Assembly: GCF_018502625.1 (NCBI RefSeq)
Contig: NZ_CP075566.1
Coordinates: 873,001 to 937,000, forward strand
From: Pseudomonas hormoni
GTDB lineage: Bacteria > Pseudomonadota > Gammaproteobacteria > Pseudomonadales > Pseudomonadaceae
Direction of reading: 5' to 3'
Length of the DNA stretch: 64,000 bases
Under the pieces are notes generated by a model. The model ran no database searches. It was not told the DNA's origin and saw only the letters and a list, made by a program, of their open reading frames with translations. Positions 54,469 to 63,254 of this stretch are shown one piece after another. Position 1 is the first letter of the stretch; the number at the start of each line of letters is the position of its first letter. A program made the translations under genes and the position numbers.

Positions 54469-56628
54469 CTAGACAGCCGCAGAGCCGACACGGCCCTTGC
54501 GCAGTGCATCGATGACCGCTTCTTTCGGACCGTCAGCGACGATCCGCCCGTTGTCCAGCACCACCAGCCGATCCACCAGGCTGAGCATCGAGGTGCGGTG
54601 GGTCACCAGCAGCAGGGTTTTACCCTGGACCCAACCGTGGAGTTTTTGCCGCAGGACATCTTCGCTGCTGTTGTCCATGGCGCTGGTGGGCTCGTCGAGC
54701 AACATGATCGGCGGGTCGAGCAACAAGGCCCGCGCCAGCAACACCGCCTGACGCTGACCACCGGACAGCAATTGCCCGCGTTCTCCGACAGGCCGGTCAA
54801 AGCCTTGTGGATGTTGCCGCGCCAGTTCGGTCACGCCGGTCAGTTCGGCCACTTCCAGCATCCGTGAATCGCTGATGTAACGCGCGCCGAGGGTCAGGTT
54901 GTCACGCAGGCTGCCGGCCAGCAGCGGCAGGTCATGGGCGACGTAACCGATCTGTTGGCGCAGGTCGGCGACGTCCAGTTGCCGCAGGTCCAGGCCATCG
55001 AGCAACAACTGGCCTTCTTCTGGTTCGTAGAACCCCATGAGCAGTCGTCCCAGGGTGCTTTTGCCCGATCCGCTGCGCCCGATGATGCCGACCCGTTCGC
55101 CGGGTTTCAGGCTGAAACTGATGTTGGCCAACGCCGGTGCGTTCTGGCCGTTGTAGTGAAAGGTCACGCCGCTGACGTCGAGTGCGCCTTGCAGTTGCGT
55201 GCGTTCCAGCGGCCGTTGTTTCGCGTCGCGCTCTTGCGGAAGCGCCATCAGCGCATCGGTGCTTTTCATGGTCAGTTGCGCTTGCTGGTAGCGGGTGATC
55301 AGCCCGGCGATCTGTCCCAGCGGCGCGAGCACGCGACTGCCGAGCATGTAGGTCGCCACCAGCGCGCCGACGCTGAGATTGCCCGCAATGATGCTGTAGA
55401 CCCCGGCGACGATGGTCGCCATGCCGGAGAACTGCTGGATGAACAGCGTGCCGTTGGTGGCCAGTGCCGAGAGATTGCGCGCGTGGCTGTCGAGGCGGGT
55501 GAGGGCGCCGTGGGTGCTTTCCCATTTGTGCTGGCGCTCGCTTTCGGCGCTGCAGGCCTTGAGGGTTTCCAGGCCGCCGAGGGTTTCGATCAGCAGGGCC
55601 TGGCGTTCGGCGCCGAGGGCCAGGCTTTTTTGCACGGTATCGCGCAGGCGCACCTGAATCACCATTGCGAACAGGATCGCGATCGGGAACGCCAGCAACG
55701 GAATCACCACCAGCCAGCCACCGAGCAGGCCGATCACCACCAGCATCAGCACGGCGAACGGCAGGTCGATCAGGCTGGTCAGCGTGACGGCAGTGAGGAA
55801 TTCGCGCAGGCCCTGGAAGTCATGAATGCTCTGGGCGAAACCGCCGATGGTTGCCGGGCGTGCTTTCATCGACATGCCGGTGATGCGTTCGAACAGCGTT
55901 GCGGACAGGATCACATCGGTTTTCCTGCCGGCGGTGTCCAGCAAGTGCGCACGAACCACCCGCAGCGCCAGCTCGAAACCGGTGCCGATCAGCAAACCGA
56001 TCGACAGCACCCACAAGGTGGACGTGGCCTGGTTTGGCACCACCCGGTCGTAAGTCTGCATCACGAACAGCGGCACCATCAGCCCCAGCAGGTTGATCAG
56101 GAAACTCGCCAGGATTGCATCGCTGTACAGCCATTTCGACAGCTTTAAGGTGTCGCGAAACCACGCTTCCACACGCGGCACCAGCGGTGAGCGCAAGTCT
56201 TCGAGCTCATGCCGTGGCCGGGCGAACAAGGCCTGGCCGCTGTAGTTTTCGGCCAGCTCTTCACGGCTGACCCATTGCTCGCCGCCGTCGGCTTCGCTCG
56301 GCAGAATCAGCAAGCGGCCGTCATCGCCGAAGCGACGCAGGACGGCGGTGCGGCCGTTGTTGAGGATCAGCATCACGGGCAGGTTGAGCGCGGAAATGTC
56401 GTCCAGGTCGCGGCGCAAAAGCCGCGCCTGCAAACTCGCCCGGGCCGCTGCGCGCGGCAGCAGGTCCAGGCTAAGGCGTTGGTGTGCCATTGGCAGCCCG
56501 GCACTCAGGCTGGCGCGACTGACCGTCGCGCCGTGGAGTTTGCAGAGGATCAGCAGACCGTCCAGAAGCGGGTCATCGAAGCTCAGCCGCGGATCGACAC
56601 CGGTGTTGCCGGGTTCCATGCTGGTCAC
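54469..56628 (-). CDS. Type I secretion ABC transporter (LapB-like)
   Basis: 719 residues. An N-terminal C39-peptidase-like domain (about 15-135) lacks the usual catalytic Cys/His arrangement, as in LapB-type exporters of giant adhesins. Then comes a transmembrane domain (about 165-450) and an ATPase with GRSGSGKST, LSGGQRQAVLLARALL and IMLLDEPTSAMDNSS. It powers export of a C-terminal-signal protein, here almost certainly the divergent RTX adhesin. A second ATG three codons in is possible. Confidence 0.93.
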   Translation of the reverse strand: MTSMEPGNTGVDPRLSFDDPLLDGLLILCKLHGATVSRASLSAGLPMAHQRLSLDLLPRAAARASLQARLLRRDLDDISALNLPVMLILNNGRTAVLRRFGDDGRLLILPSEADGGEQWVSREELAENYSGQALFARPRHELEDLRSPLVPRVEAWFRDTLKLSKWLYSDAILASFLINLLGLMVPLFVMQTYDRVVPNQATSTLWVLSIGLLIGTGFELALRVVRAHLLDTAGRKTDVILSATLFERITGMSMKARPATIGGFAQSIHDFQGLREFLTAVTLTSLIDLPFAVLMLVVIGLLGGWLVVIPLLAFPIAILFAMVIQVRLRDTVQKSLALGAERQALLIETLGGLETLKACSAESERQHKWESTHGALTRLDSHARNLSALATNGTLFIQQFSGMATIVAGVYSIIAGNLSVGALVATYMLGSRVLAPLGQIAGLITRYQQAQLTMKSTDALMALPQERDAKQRPLERTQLQGALDVSGVTFHYNGQNAPALANISFSLKPGERVGIIGRSGSGKSTLGRLLMGFYEPEEGQLLLDGLDLRQLDVADLRQQIGYVAHDLPLLAGSLRDNLTLGARYISDSRMLEVAELTGVTELARQHPQGFDRPVGERGQLLSGGQRQAVLLARALLLDPPIMLLDEPTSAMDNSSEDVLRQKLHGWVQGKTLLLVTHRTSMLSLVDRLVVLDNGRIVADGPKEAVIDALRKGRVGSAAV

Positions 56629-56646
56629 ATTGAACGCTCCATTGCA

Positions 56647-58005
56647 CTACTTCAATTCAGGCAGACGGGCTTCGTTCTTCACTTCGGTCCGGGCGATCGC
56701 ATCGGCGGGCAGCACCACCCGTTGTTTGCTCAACAACTGGCCCATGTTCGCCAGCACACGGTACATCGAATATTCCTCGGTGTAGCGCACTTCGGTGTAG
56801 CGACGGTTGGCGTTGTAAAGCTCGTTTTCACTGTCGAGCACGTCGAGCAGGGTCCGTTGGCCGAGGCCGAACTGGTCCTGGTACGCCGCCCGCACACGGG
56901 TGGTGGTTTCGGCGTATTCGCGGGCGGTCGGGGTTTGTTTCTTCGCGTTGACCATGGCGTTCCAGGCCAGGTGGATGTTCTCGTTGAGCTGGCGCAGGGC
57001 GTTGTTGCGGATGTCCATGGCCTGGTTGATCTTGTGCGCATCGGAGGCCAGTCGTGCCTTGTCGCTGCCGCCGCGGAACAGGTTGTAGTTCATCACGACG
57101 CCGACGCGCCATTCGTTGTCGTGGCCTTCTTCACCGGCGATGTTGTTATTCGCCCCCACCGCGGCTTCAGCGTCAAAGCGTGGGTAGAACGGCGACTTGG
57201 CGACTTCGTACTGGCTCTCTGCCGATTGCACATCCGCCTGGGCTGATTTCAGGTACGGGTTGTTGTCGACCATGCTCTGTTGGGCATCCTGGATCGTGGC
57301 CGGCAATTCGCCGCGAATCGACGGCAGCGTTTCCAGTTCATCGGGCATGCGTCCGGTGACCGCGTAGAAATTCGCTTCGGCATCGGCCAGATCGACTTCG
57401 GCGGTATCGAGGTTGTTCTCCGCGAGTGCCCGACGCGCCACGGATTGATCGGAGTCGGCGTTACTGCCGATGCCGCGCTGGGTACGCAGGCCGATCTGGT
57501 CGTTGACCCGCAGGTGTGCCTGCAGATTGTTCTTGGCCAGGGTCACCAGTTCGCGGCGCTTGAGCACTTCGAGATAGACCTCGATGGTGCGCAATGCCAG
57601 GTCCTGCGCGGTGCCCTGGGCGTAATAGGCCCGGGAATTGACCACGCCTTTGGTGCGCTCGACTTCGTTGGAGGTGTTGAAACCATCGAAGAGCATCTGC
57701 CGCAAACGCAGTTCCGATTGGGTGTAATTCAGAACTTCGGTGTGGTGATTGCCGAAGGCGCGGGTGTTGGTGTTGTCGCTGTACCCGCGCCCATACGCGG
57801 CATTCAGATCGACAGAGGGATAAAAACCGCCCTTGGCGACTTTGACGTCTTCATCCGCCGACAGGCGGCTGTCTACACGTGAGGCGAGTTCCGGGTGGGT
57901 GGCGATGGTGCTCTGGATCGCCTCGGTCAGCGACATGGCTTGAGCCTGGGAAGTGCAGGCCATGGCCAATAGAATCGCACTGCAAACGGGGGTCAATCGG
58001 CGCAT
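56647..58005 (-). CDS. TolC-family outer-membrane channel (LapE-like)
   Basis: 452 residues. Signal peptide MRRLTPVCSAILLAMACTSQAQA, then LTEAIQSTIATHPELASRVDSRLSADEDVKVAKGGFYPSVDLNAAYGRG and the helical TolC repeats with ALAENNLDTAEVDLADAEANFYAVTG. First gene of the secretion operon. For LapA-type adhesins this channel also holds the retention module of the substrate in the outer membrane. Confidence 0.93.
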   Translation of the reverse strand: MRRLTPVCSAILLAMACTSQAQAMSLTEAIQSTIATHPELASRVDSRLSADEDVKVAKGGFYPSVDLNAAYGRGYSDNTNTRAFGNHHTEVLNYTQSELRLRQMLFDGFNTSNEVERTKGVVNSRAYYAQGTAQDLALRTIEVYLEVLKRRELVTLAKNNLQAHLRVNDQIGLRTQRGIGSNADSDQSVARRALAENNLDTAEVDLADAEANFYAVTGRMPDELETLPSIRGELPATIQDAQQSMVDNNPYLKSAQADVQSAESQYEVAKSPFYPRFDAEAAVGANNNIAGEEGHDNEWRVGVVMNYNLFRGGSDKARLASDAHKINQAMDIRNNALRQLNENIHLAWNAMVNAKKQTPTAREYAETTTRVRAAYQDQFGLGQRTLLDVLDSENELYNANRRYTEVRYTEEYSMYRVLANMGQLLSKQRVVLPADAIARTEVKNEARLPELK

Positions 58006-58598
58006 GGATACCTCTCCCTGTAATCCTGATGGTGCTTATTAGTCGCCAAATATTTGACGGCATTTATAGGTGAATCTGTTTCACACTTGTAACATCAGAG
58101 CTAAGAACATTCTCATACGAACCTTAGAAGTTTTTCTCATAATTGTTATGTCGAAAAAAACTTATGCGCTCTGAAAAATCCAGCACATTGTTCACTCCGA
58201 AAGCCCTTGATTTACGAGCCTTAGGGAGCTTCTTGAGGGTTGGGAAAAGTTCAATCCACTTATCGATGTGGGGCGAAGAAGTGCTGGAGGGGAGGGACGC
58301 GCAACGGTTTGCTGGGTGACGGTTTTTTGTCACTTGCTGGTTCAGAACCGTTACGCATTGCCCGTAGGCAGGGTTGTTTCGCAACGGAGTCCCGATGTAA
58401 TTGATTGCATTGGGTTTTATGCCGAATCGAGACACTTGGCCCACGAGCGACTTGCTTGGCGAAAAAGTCGCCAGGGCAGCGACTTGATCAGGCAAGCCGC
58501 TGCCCGGTAGACGATCCGCCGATAACCCGCTCACGCCATGAGCACGTTCTTCGCAATCAACAGGATGCCGACTTCGGTTGGCCGCGGAGGAAATGCAC
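58006..58598. promoter_or_regulatory. Divergent control region, secretion operon / adhesin
   Basis: 593 bp between two start codons with no credible gene. The segment 58015-58160 is AT-rich (several TTT/AAA runs), the best place for promoters and for a regulator such as FleQ, which controls lap genes in other Pseudomonas. I found no motif I could assign with confidence. Confidence 0.55.
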
Positions 58599-61500
58599 AT
58601 GGCAACGCTCATCGGTATCGTCAGTAAGGTCATTGGTCAGGTGTTCGCTGAAGCGAGCAACGGCACTCGACGTGCCTTGGTCGAGGGGGACCGGCTGTTC
58701 GCTGGCGATCAACTGGTCACCGGTGCCGAAGGCGCGGTGGCGGTGCATCTGCAAAATGGCCAGGAACTGACCCTCGGGCGTGGCAGCAGCCTGCAAATGA
58801 ATTCGCAGTTGCTCGGGCATCAGGTGCCCCACGTGGAAACGGCTGAAGCGGCGACGCCGACTCAGGCGCAACTGTCCGACGTCGAGCGAGTGCAAAAAGC
58901 CATCGCGGCGGGTGATGACCCGACCCAGACAGCGGAAGCCACGGCGGCAGGTCCGGGTACATCGGGCGCACCCGGTGGTGAATCAGGTGGCGGTCACAGT
59001 TTTGTGCTGCTGGAAGAAGTGGCCGGGCGTGTCGATCCAACCATCGGTTTCCCTACCGCCGGCTTCAACGGTATTCCTGAATTTCCCCTGGAGCGTCTGG
59101 CCGGTGATCCGGATAACGGCGGCAACGCGGCTGCGGCGCCGATCGGTGCTGATACCCCGGATGTTCCGAATGACCCGGAAACTCCGGACCATCCCGTCAC
59201 CCTCAACGGCCTCGACGTAGAGGGCGGCGAACTGACCGTCTATGAGAAAAACCTCACTTACGGCACCGATCCCGATCACCCGGCCCTGACCCAGACCGGC
59301 ACCTTCACCGTCAGCGCACCGGATGGCTTGCAAACCCTGACCGTCGGCGGCATCGCCGTCGTCACCGCAGGTGTGGCTGCAGGCTTCCCGCAATCGGCCG
59401 ACACCTGGCACGGCAGCACGCTCACCATCACCGGTTACGACCCGGCCACTGGCGTGGTGACTTACAGCTACACCCTGAATTACGACAGCGATCACCCGAA
59501 TGCCGGCGGTGCCAACAGCATCTCCGAGAACTTCGACGTCGTCGCCACCGATACGGACGGCAGCACCGCGACCGGCCAAATCAACGTCAACATCGTCGAT
59601 GACACGCCGAACGCCAACCCCGACGCGACCTCGGTGACGGAGGGCGGCGTCGTCAGCGGCAACGTGCTGTGGAACGACGTCGCCGGCGCCGATGGCCCCT
59701 TGCTCGGCGGCGGCGTGGTCGGCGTGCGCGCCGGCTCGGACACTTCGACCCCGGTAAACGGCGGGCTCAACACCCAGATCAACGGCACCTACGGTTACCT
59801 GACCCTGGACGCCCAGGGCAACGCCGAATACCACAGCAACCCGAACGCCGTGAACGGCCCCGGCGCAACCGACGTGTTCACCTACACCTTGCGCGATAAC
59901 GACGGTGACGAAAGCACTACCACCATCACCATCGACGTCAACAACAGTTGTATCAACAATCCGGTCACCCTCAACGGCCTCGACGTAGAGGGCGGCGAAC
60001 TGACCGTCTACGAAAAAAACCTCACCTACGGTACCGACCCCGATGCCCCGGCCCTGACCCAGACCGGCACCTTTACCGTCAGCGCACCGGATGGCTTGCA
60101 AACCCTGACCGTGGGCGGCATCGCCGTCGTCACCGCAGGCGTGGCTGCAGGCTTCCCGCAATCGGCCGACACCTGGCACGGCAGCACGCTCACCATCACC
60201 GGTTACGACCCGGCCACTGGCGTGGTGACTTACAGCTACACCCTGAATTACGACAGCGATCACCCGAATGCCGGCGGTGCCAACAGCATCTCCGAGAACT
60301 TCGACGTCGTCGCCACCGATACGGACGGCAGCACCGCGACCGGCCAAATCAACGTCAACATCGTCGATGACACGCCGAACGCCAACCCCGACGCGACCTC
60401 GGTGACGGAGGGCGGCGTCGTCAGCGGCAACGTGCTGTGGAACGACGTCGCCGGCGCCGATGGCCCCTTGCTCGGCGGCGGCGTGGTCGGCGTGCGCGCC
60501 GGCTCGGACACTTCGACTCCGGTAAACGGCGGGCTCAACACCCAGATCAACGGCACCTACGGTTACCTGACCCTGGACGCCCAGGGCAACGCCGAATACC
60601 ACAGCAACCCGAACGCCGTGAACGGCCCCGGCGCAACCGACGTGTTCACCTACACCTTGCGTGATAACGACGGCGACGAAAGCACCACGACCATCACCAT
60701 CGACGTCAACAACGGTTGCATCACCCCGGTCACCCTCGATGGCCTCGACGCGTGCGGCGGCGAACTCACCGTCTACGAAAAAAACCTCACCTACGGCACC
60801 GATCCCGATCACCCGGCCCTGACCCAAACCGGCACCTTCACCGTCAACGCGCCGGATGGCTTGCAAACCCTGACCGTCGGCGGCATCGCCGTGGTCACCG
60901 CTGGCGTAGCAGCAGGCTTCCCGCAATCCGCCGACACCTGGCACGGCAGCACGCTCACCATCACCGGTTACGACCCGGCCACTGGCGTGGTGACTTACAG
61001 CTACACCCTGAATTACGACAGCGATCACCCGAATGCCGGCGGTGCCAACAGCATCTCCGAGAACTTCGACGTCGTCGCCACCGGTACGAACGGCAGCACC
61101 GCGACCGGGCAACTCGACGTCAACATCGTCGATGACACGCCCAACGCCAACCCTGACGCCACCTCGGTGACGGAGGGCGGTGTCGTCAGCGGCAACGTGC
61201 TGTGGAACGACGTCGCTGGCGCCGATGGCCCCTTGCTCGGCGGCGGCGTGGTCGGCGTGCGCGCCGGCTCGGACACTTCGACCCCGGTAAACGGCGGGCT
61301 CAACACCCAGATCAACGGCACCTACGGTTACCTGACCCTGGACGCCCAGGGCAACGCCGAATACCACAGCAACCCGAACGCCGTGAACGGCCCCGGCGCA
61401 ACCGACGTGTTCACCTACACCTTGCGTGATAACGACGGTGACGAAAGCACCACGACCATCACCATCGACGTCAACAACGGTTGTATTAATCCGTCCAGTG

Positions 61501-62972
61501 ACAACGGCGTAACCGTCATCACCAATGTGCTGTCGGGCAGTGTCACTGTGCCGGGCGACGTGCTGCTGGCCAACGACACCGATGCCAACCCGCTGACCGC
61601 TTCGCCAACCACCTTCAACACCGGCTGGATCGCCAAAGGCGCGGACTTCACCGGCAGCAACCAGAACTACAGCTGCATCGGTGGCAACGCGCAATCCGTG
61701 ACCATCGCCCGCAGCGCCTTCGTCGCCAACACCGCCGCCATGACCGCGGTGCTGGTGGTCAGCGGAGCGTTGGGAGAAGTCAGACACAACTCCACCAATG
61801 ACGAGGACCGCATCACCGTCACCCTCAAACAGGGTGAAACCCTTAACCTCGATCACAATCTGGCGGCCGGTCACGTCGCCCTGGAGTACTCGGTCAACGG
61901 CGGCGCGTTCATTGCCATCGGCGACGGCCAGACCATCACCGCCGCGTCGGACGGCACCTACCAGATCCACATCACCAACATCGACAATGACGGGCCGGGC
62001 CACAGCGGCAAGGGCGCGGAAAACTACCAGCTGACCCTGACCGTCGACTACTCCGGCGCCCACAACACCACCCCGGACTACCACGGCACCTACACCGTCA
62101 ACGATCACCACGGCGGCAGCGACAACGCCGGCGTGACCATCACCTATCAGGACGGCCACACCCTCACCGGCACGGCGGGCGATGACGTGTTGGTGGCGGG
62201 CACCGGCGACAACGTGATCAACGCGGGCGACGGCAACGACGTGCTCTCCGCCGGTGCCGGCAACAACGAACTCCACGGCGGCGCCGGCAATGACTTGCTG
62301 TACAGCGGACCGGGCAACGACCTGCTCGACGGCGGCACCGGCCTCGACACCGCGAGCTACGCCCATGCCACCGCCGGGGTCAAAGTCGACCTGAGCCTGC
62401 TCAGCGCGCAAAACACCCAGGGCGCCGGTACCGATACCCTGACCGCCATCGAGAACCTCACCGGCTCCGACTTCGACGACAAGCTCACCGGTGACAACCA
62501 CAACAACATCATCACCGGCGGCCTCGGCAACGATGTGCTCAATGGGGGCGGCGGCGACGACTTGCTCATCGGCGGCCTCGGCAACAACACCCTAACCGGT
62601 GGTGCCGGCGTCGACACCTTCCAGTGGCTCAAAGGCAACAGCGGCCACGACGTGGTCACCGACTTCACACCGGGCACTGACAAACTCGACCTGTCGCAAC
62701 TGCTGCAAGGCGAGAACGGCACCGCGGCGTCGCTGGATGACTACCTGCACTTCAAAGTCACCGGCAGCGGCGATTCACTGGTCACCAGCATCGACGTCAG
62801 CGGCATGGCGGGTGCTGCGCCGAACCAGACTATCGATCTGGCAGGTGTGGACCTGGCCAGCCATTACGGCGTGGCGCCGGGGGCGGGCGGGGTGATTGCC
62901 GGCGGGGCGGATACAGCGACCATCATCAACGGCATGTTGAATGACCATTCGTTGAAGGTGGATACCGTGTGA
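58599..62972 (+). CDS. LapA-like RTX adhesin with retention module
   Basis: 1457 residues. The N-terminal module (1-about 113) resembles the LapA retention domain. A TAAG at residues 115-118 fits the LapG protease site (cleavage expected between Ala116 and Ala117), followed by SGGGHSFVLLEEVAGRVDPTIGFPTAGF. Three repeats of 255-256 residues start at 199, 455 and 710. They contain SVTEGGVVSGNVLWNDVAG and NVNIVDDTPNANPDATS, like T1SS-143 repeats. RTX nonapeptides (GGAGNDLL, GGLGNDVL) run from about 1187 to 1310, followed by a C-terminal secretion signal. GGAGG 8 bp before the ATG fixes the start. Much smaller than LapA itself. Confidence 0.93.
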   Translation: MATLIGIVSKVIGQVFAEASNGTRRALVEGDRLFAGDQLVTGAEGAVAVHLQNGQELTLGRGSSLQMNSQLLGHQVPHVETAEAATPTQAQLSDVERVQKAIAAGDDPTQTAEATAAGPGTSGAPGGESGGGHSFVLLEEVAGRVDPTIGFPTAGFNGIPEFPLERLAGDPDNGGNAAAAPIGADTPDVPNDPETPDHPVTLNGLDVEGGELTVYEKNLTYGTDPDHPALTQTGTFTVSAPDGLQTLTVGGIAVVTAGVAAGFPQSADTWHGSTLTITGYDPATGVVTYSYTLNYDSDHPNAGGANSISENFDVVATDTDGSTATGQINVNIVDDTPNANPDATSVTEGGVVSGNVLWNDVAGADGPLLGGGVVGVRAGSDTSTPVNGGLNTQINGTYGYLTLDAQGNAEYHSNPNAVNGPGATDVFTYTLRDNDGDESTTTITIDVNNSCINNPVTLNGLDVEGGELTVYEKNLTYGTDPDAPALTQTGTFTVSAPDGLQTLTVGGIAVVTAGVAAGFPQSADTWHGSTLTITGYDPATGVVTYSYTLNYDSDHPNAGGANSISENFDVVATDTDGSTATGQINVNIVDDTPNANPDATSVTEGGVVSGNVLWNDVAGADGPLLGGGVVGVRAGSDTSTPVNGGLNTQINGTYGYLTLDAQGNAEYHSNPNAVNGPGATDVFTYTLRDNDGDESTTTITIDVNNGCITPVTLDGLDACGGELTVYEKNLTYGTDPDHPALTQTGTFTVNAPDGLQTLTVGGIAVVTAGVAAGFPQSADTWHGSTLTITGYDPATGVVTYSYTLNYDSDHPNAGGANSISENFDVVATGTNGSTATGQLDVNIVDDTPNANPDATSVTEGGVVSGNVLWNDVAGADGPLLGGGVVGVRAGSDTSTPVNGGLNTQINGTYGYLTLDAQGNAEYHSNPNAVNGPGATDVFTYTLRDNDGDESTTTITIDVNNGCINPSSDNGVTVITNVLSGSVTVPGDVLLANDTDANPLTASPTTFNTGWIAKGADFTGSNQNYSCIGGNAQSVTIARSAFVANTAAMTAVLVVSGALGEVRHNSTNDEDRITVTLKQGETLNLDHNLAAGHVALEYSVNGGAFIAIGDGQTITAASDGTYQIHITNIDNDGPGHSGKGAENYQLTLTVDYSGAHNTTPDYHGTYTVNDHHGGSDNAGVTITYQDGHTLTGTAGDDVLVAGTGDNVINAGDGNDVLSAGAGNNELHGGAGNDLLYSGPGNDLLDGGTGLDTASYAHATAGVKVDLSLLSAQNTQGAGTDTLTAIENLTGSDFDDKLTGDNHNNIITGGLGNDVLNGGGGDDLLIGGLGNNTLTGGAGVDTFQWLKGNSGHDVVTDFTPGTDKLDLSQLLQGENGTAASLDDYLHFKVTGSGDSLVTSIDVSGMAGAAPNQTIDLAGVDLASHYGVAPGAGGVIAGGADTATIINGMLNDHSLKVDTV
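59193..61490 (+). repeat. Three tandem 765-768 bp repeats in the adhesin gene
   Basis: Units start at 59193, 59961 and 60726. Long stretches are identical in all three, down to wobble positions, so they have been duplicated or homogenised recently. Junctions differ slightly (NNSCINNP, NNGCITP, NNGCINPS) and unit three has small changes (DACGG, TGTNGS). Confidence 0.95.
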
Positions 62973-62990
62973 CCTGAAACCTTAAACGAC

Positions 62991-63029
62991 AAAACCCGCC
63001 ATCCCTGTGTAAGGGGTGGCGGGTTTTTT
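62991..63029 (+). terminator. Rho-independent terminator after the adhesin gene
   Basis: ACCCGCCATCCC (62994-63005) pairs with GGGGTGGCGGGT (63013-63024) and a T run follows. 21 bp after the adhesin stop. Confidence 0.92.
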
Positions 63030-63254
63030 GTTGTGCGGAATTTAGGGAAGTGTCCGACCAGCGGTAGCAAAACCTGTGATTTCTGACAGTAGCCAGCCTT
63101 TCGTGTCTGCCTTTAAATCGAGACATCGAGATGAGTGGGGCAATGGTGCGAACACTCATTGATTTAACACAGGTGATCAGTGTCGGCGCTCTTCGTTCGG
63201 CATTGGAAGACCGCATATCTGGGCGATAAAGCTCAACATCAAAGGAGTAGCGAA

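Noticed and set aside
58124..58633. A 169-codon minus-strand open frame in the adhesin control region
   Set aside because: It overlaps the adhesin start and its ribosome-binding site, has no ribosome-binding site itself, and its composition is not protein-like.
58983..62501. A 1172-codon open frame on the minus strand opposite the adhesin
   Set aside because: It is a mirror of the GC-rich repeats; Val/Gly/Ala/Arg-rich with no signal or domain, and it vanishes outside the repeats.
63131..63226. A 31-codon open frame (MSGAMVRTLIDLTQ...) before the last gene
   Set aside because: No clear ribosome-binding site; it could be chance in a 5' region. Kept only as a note.
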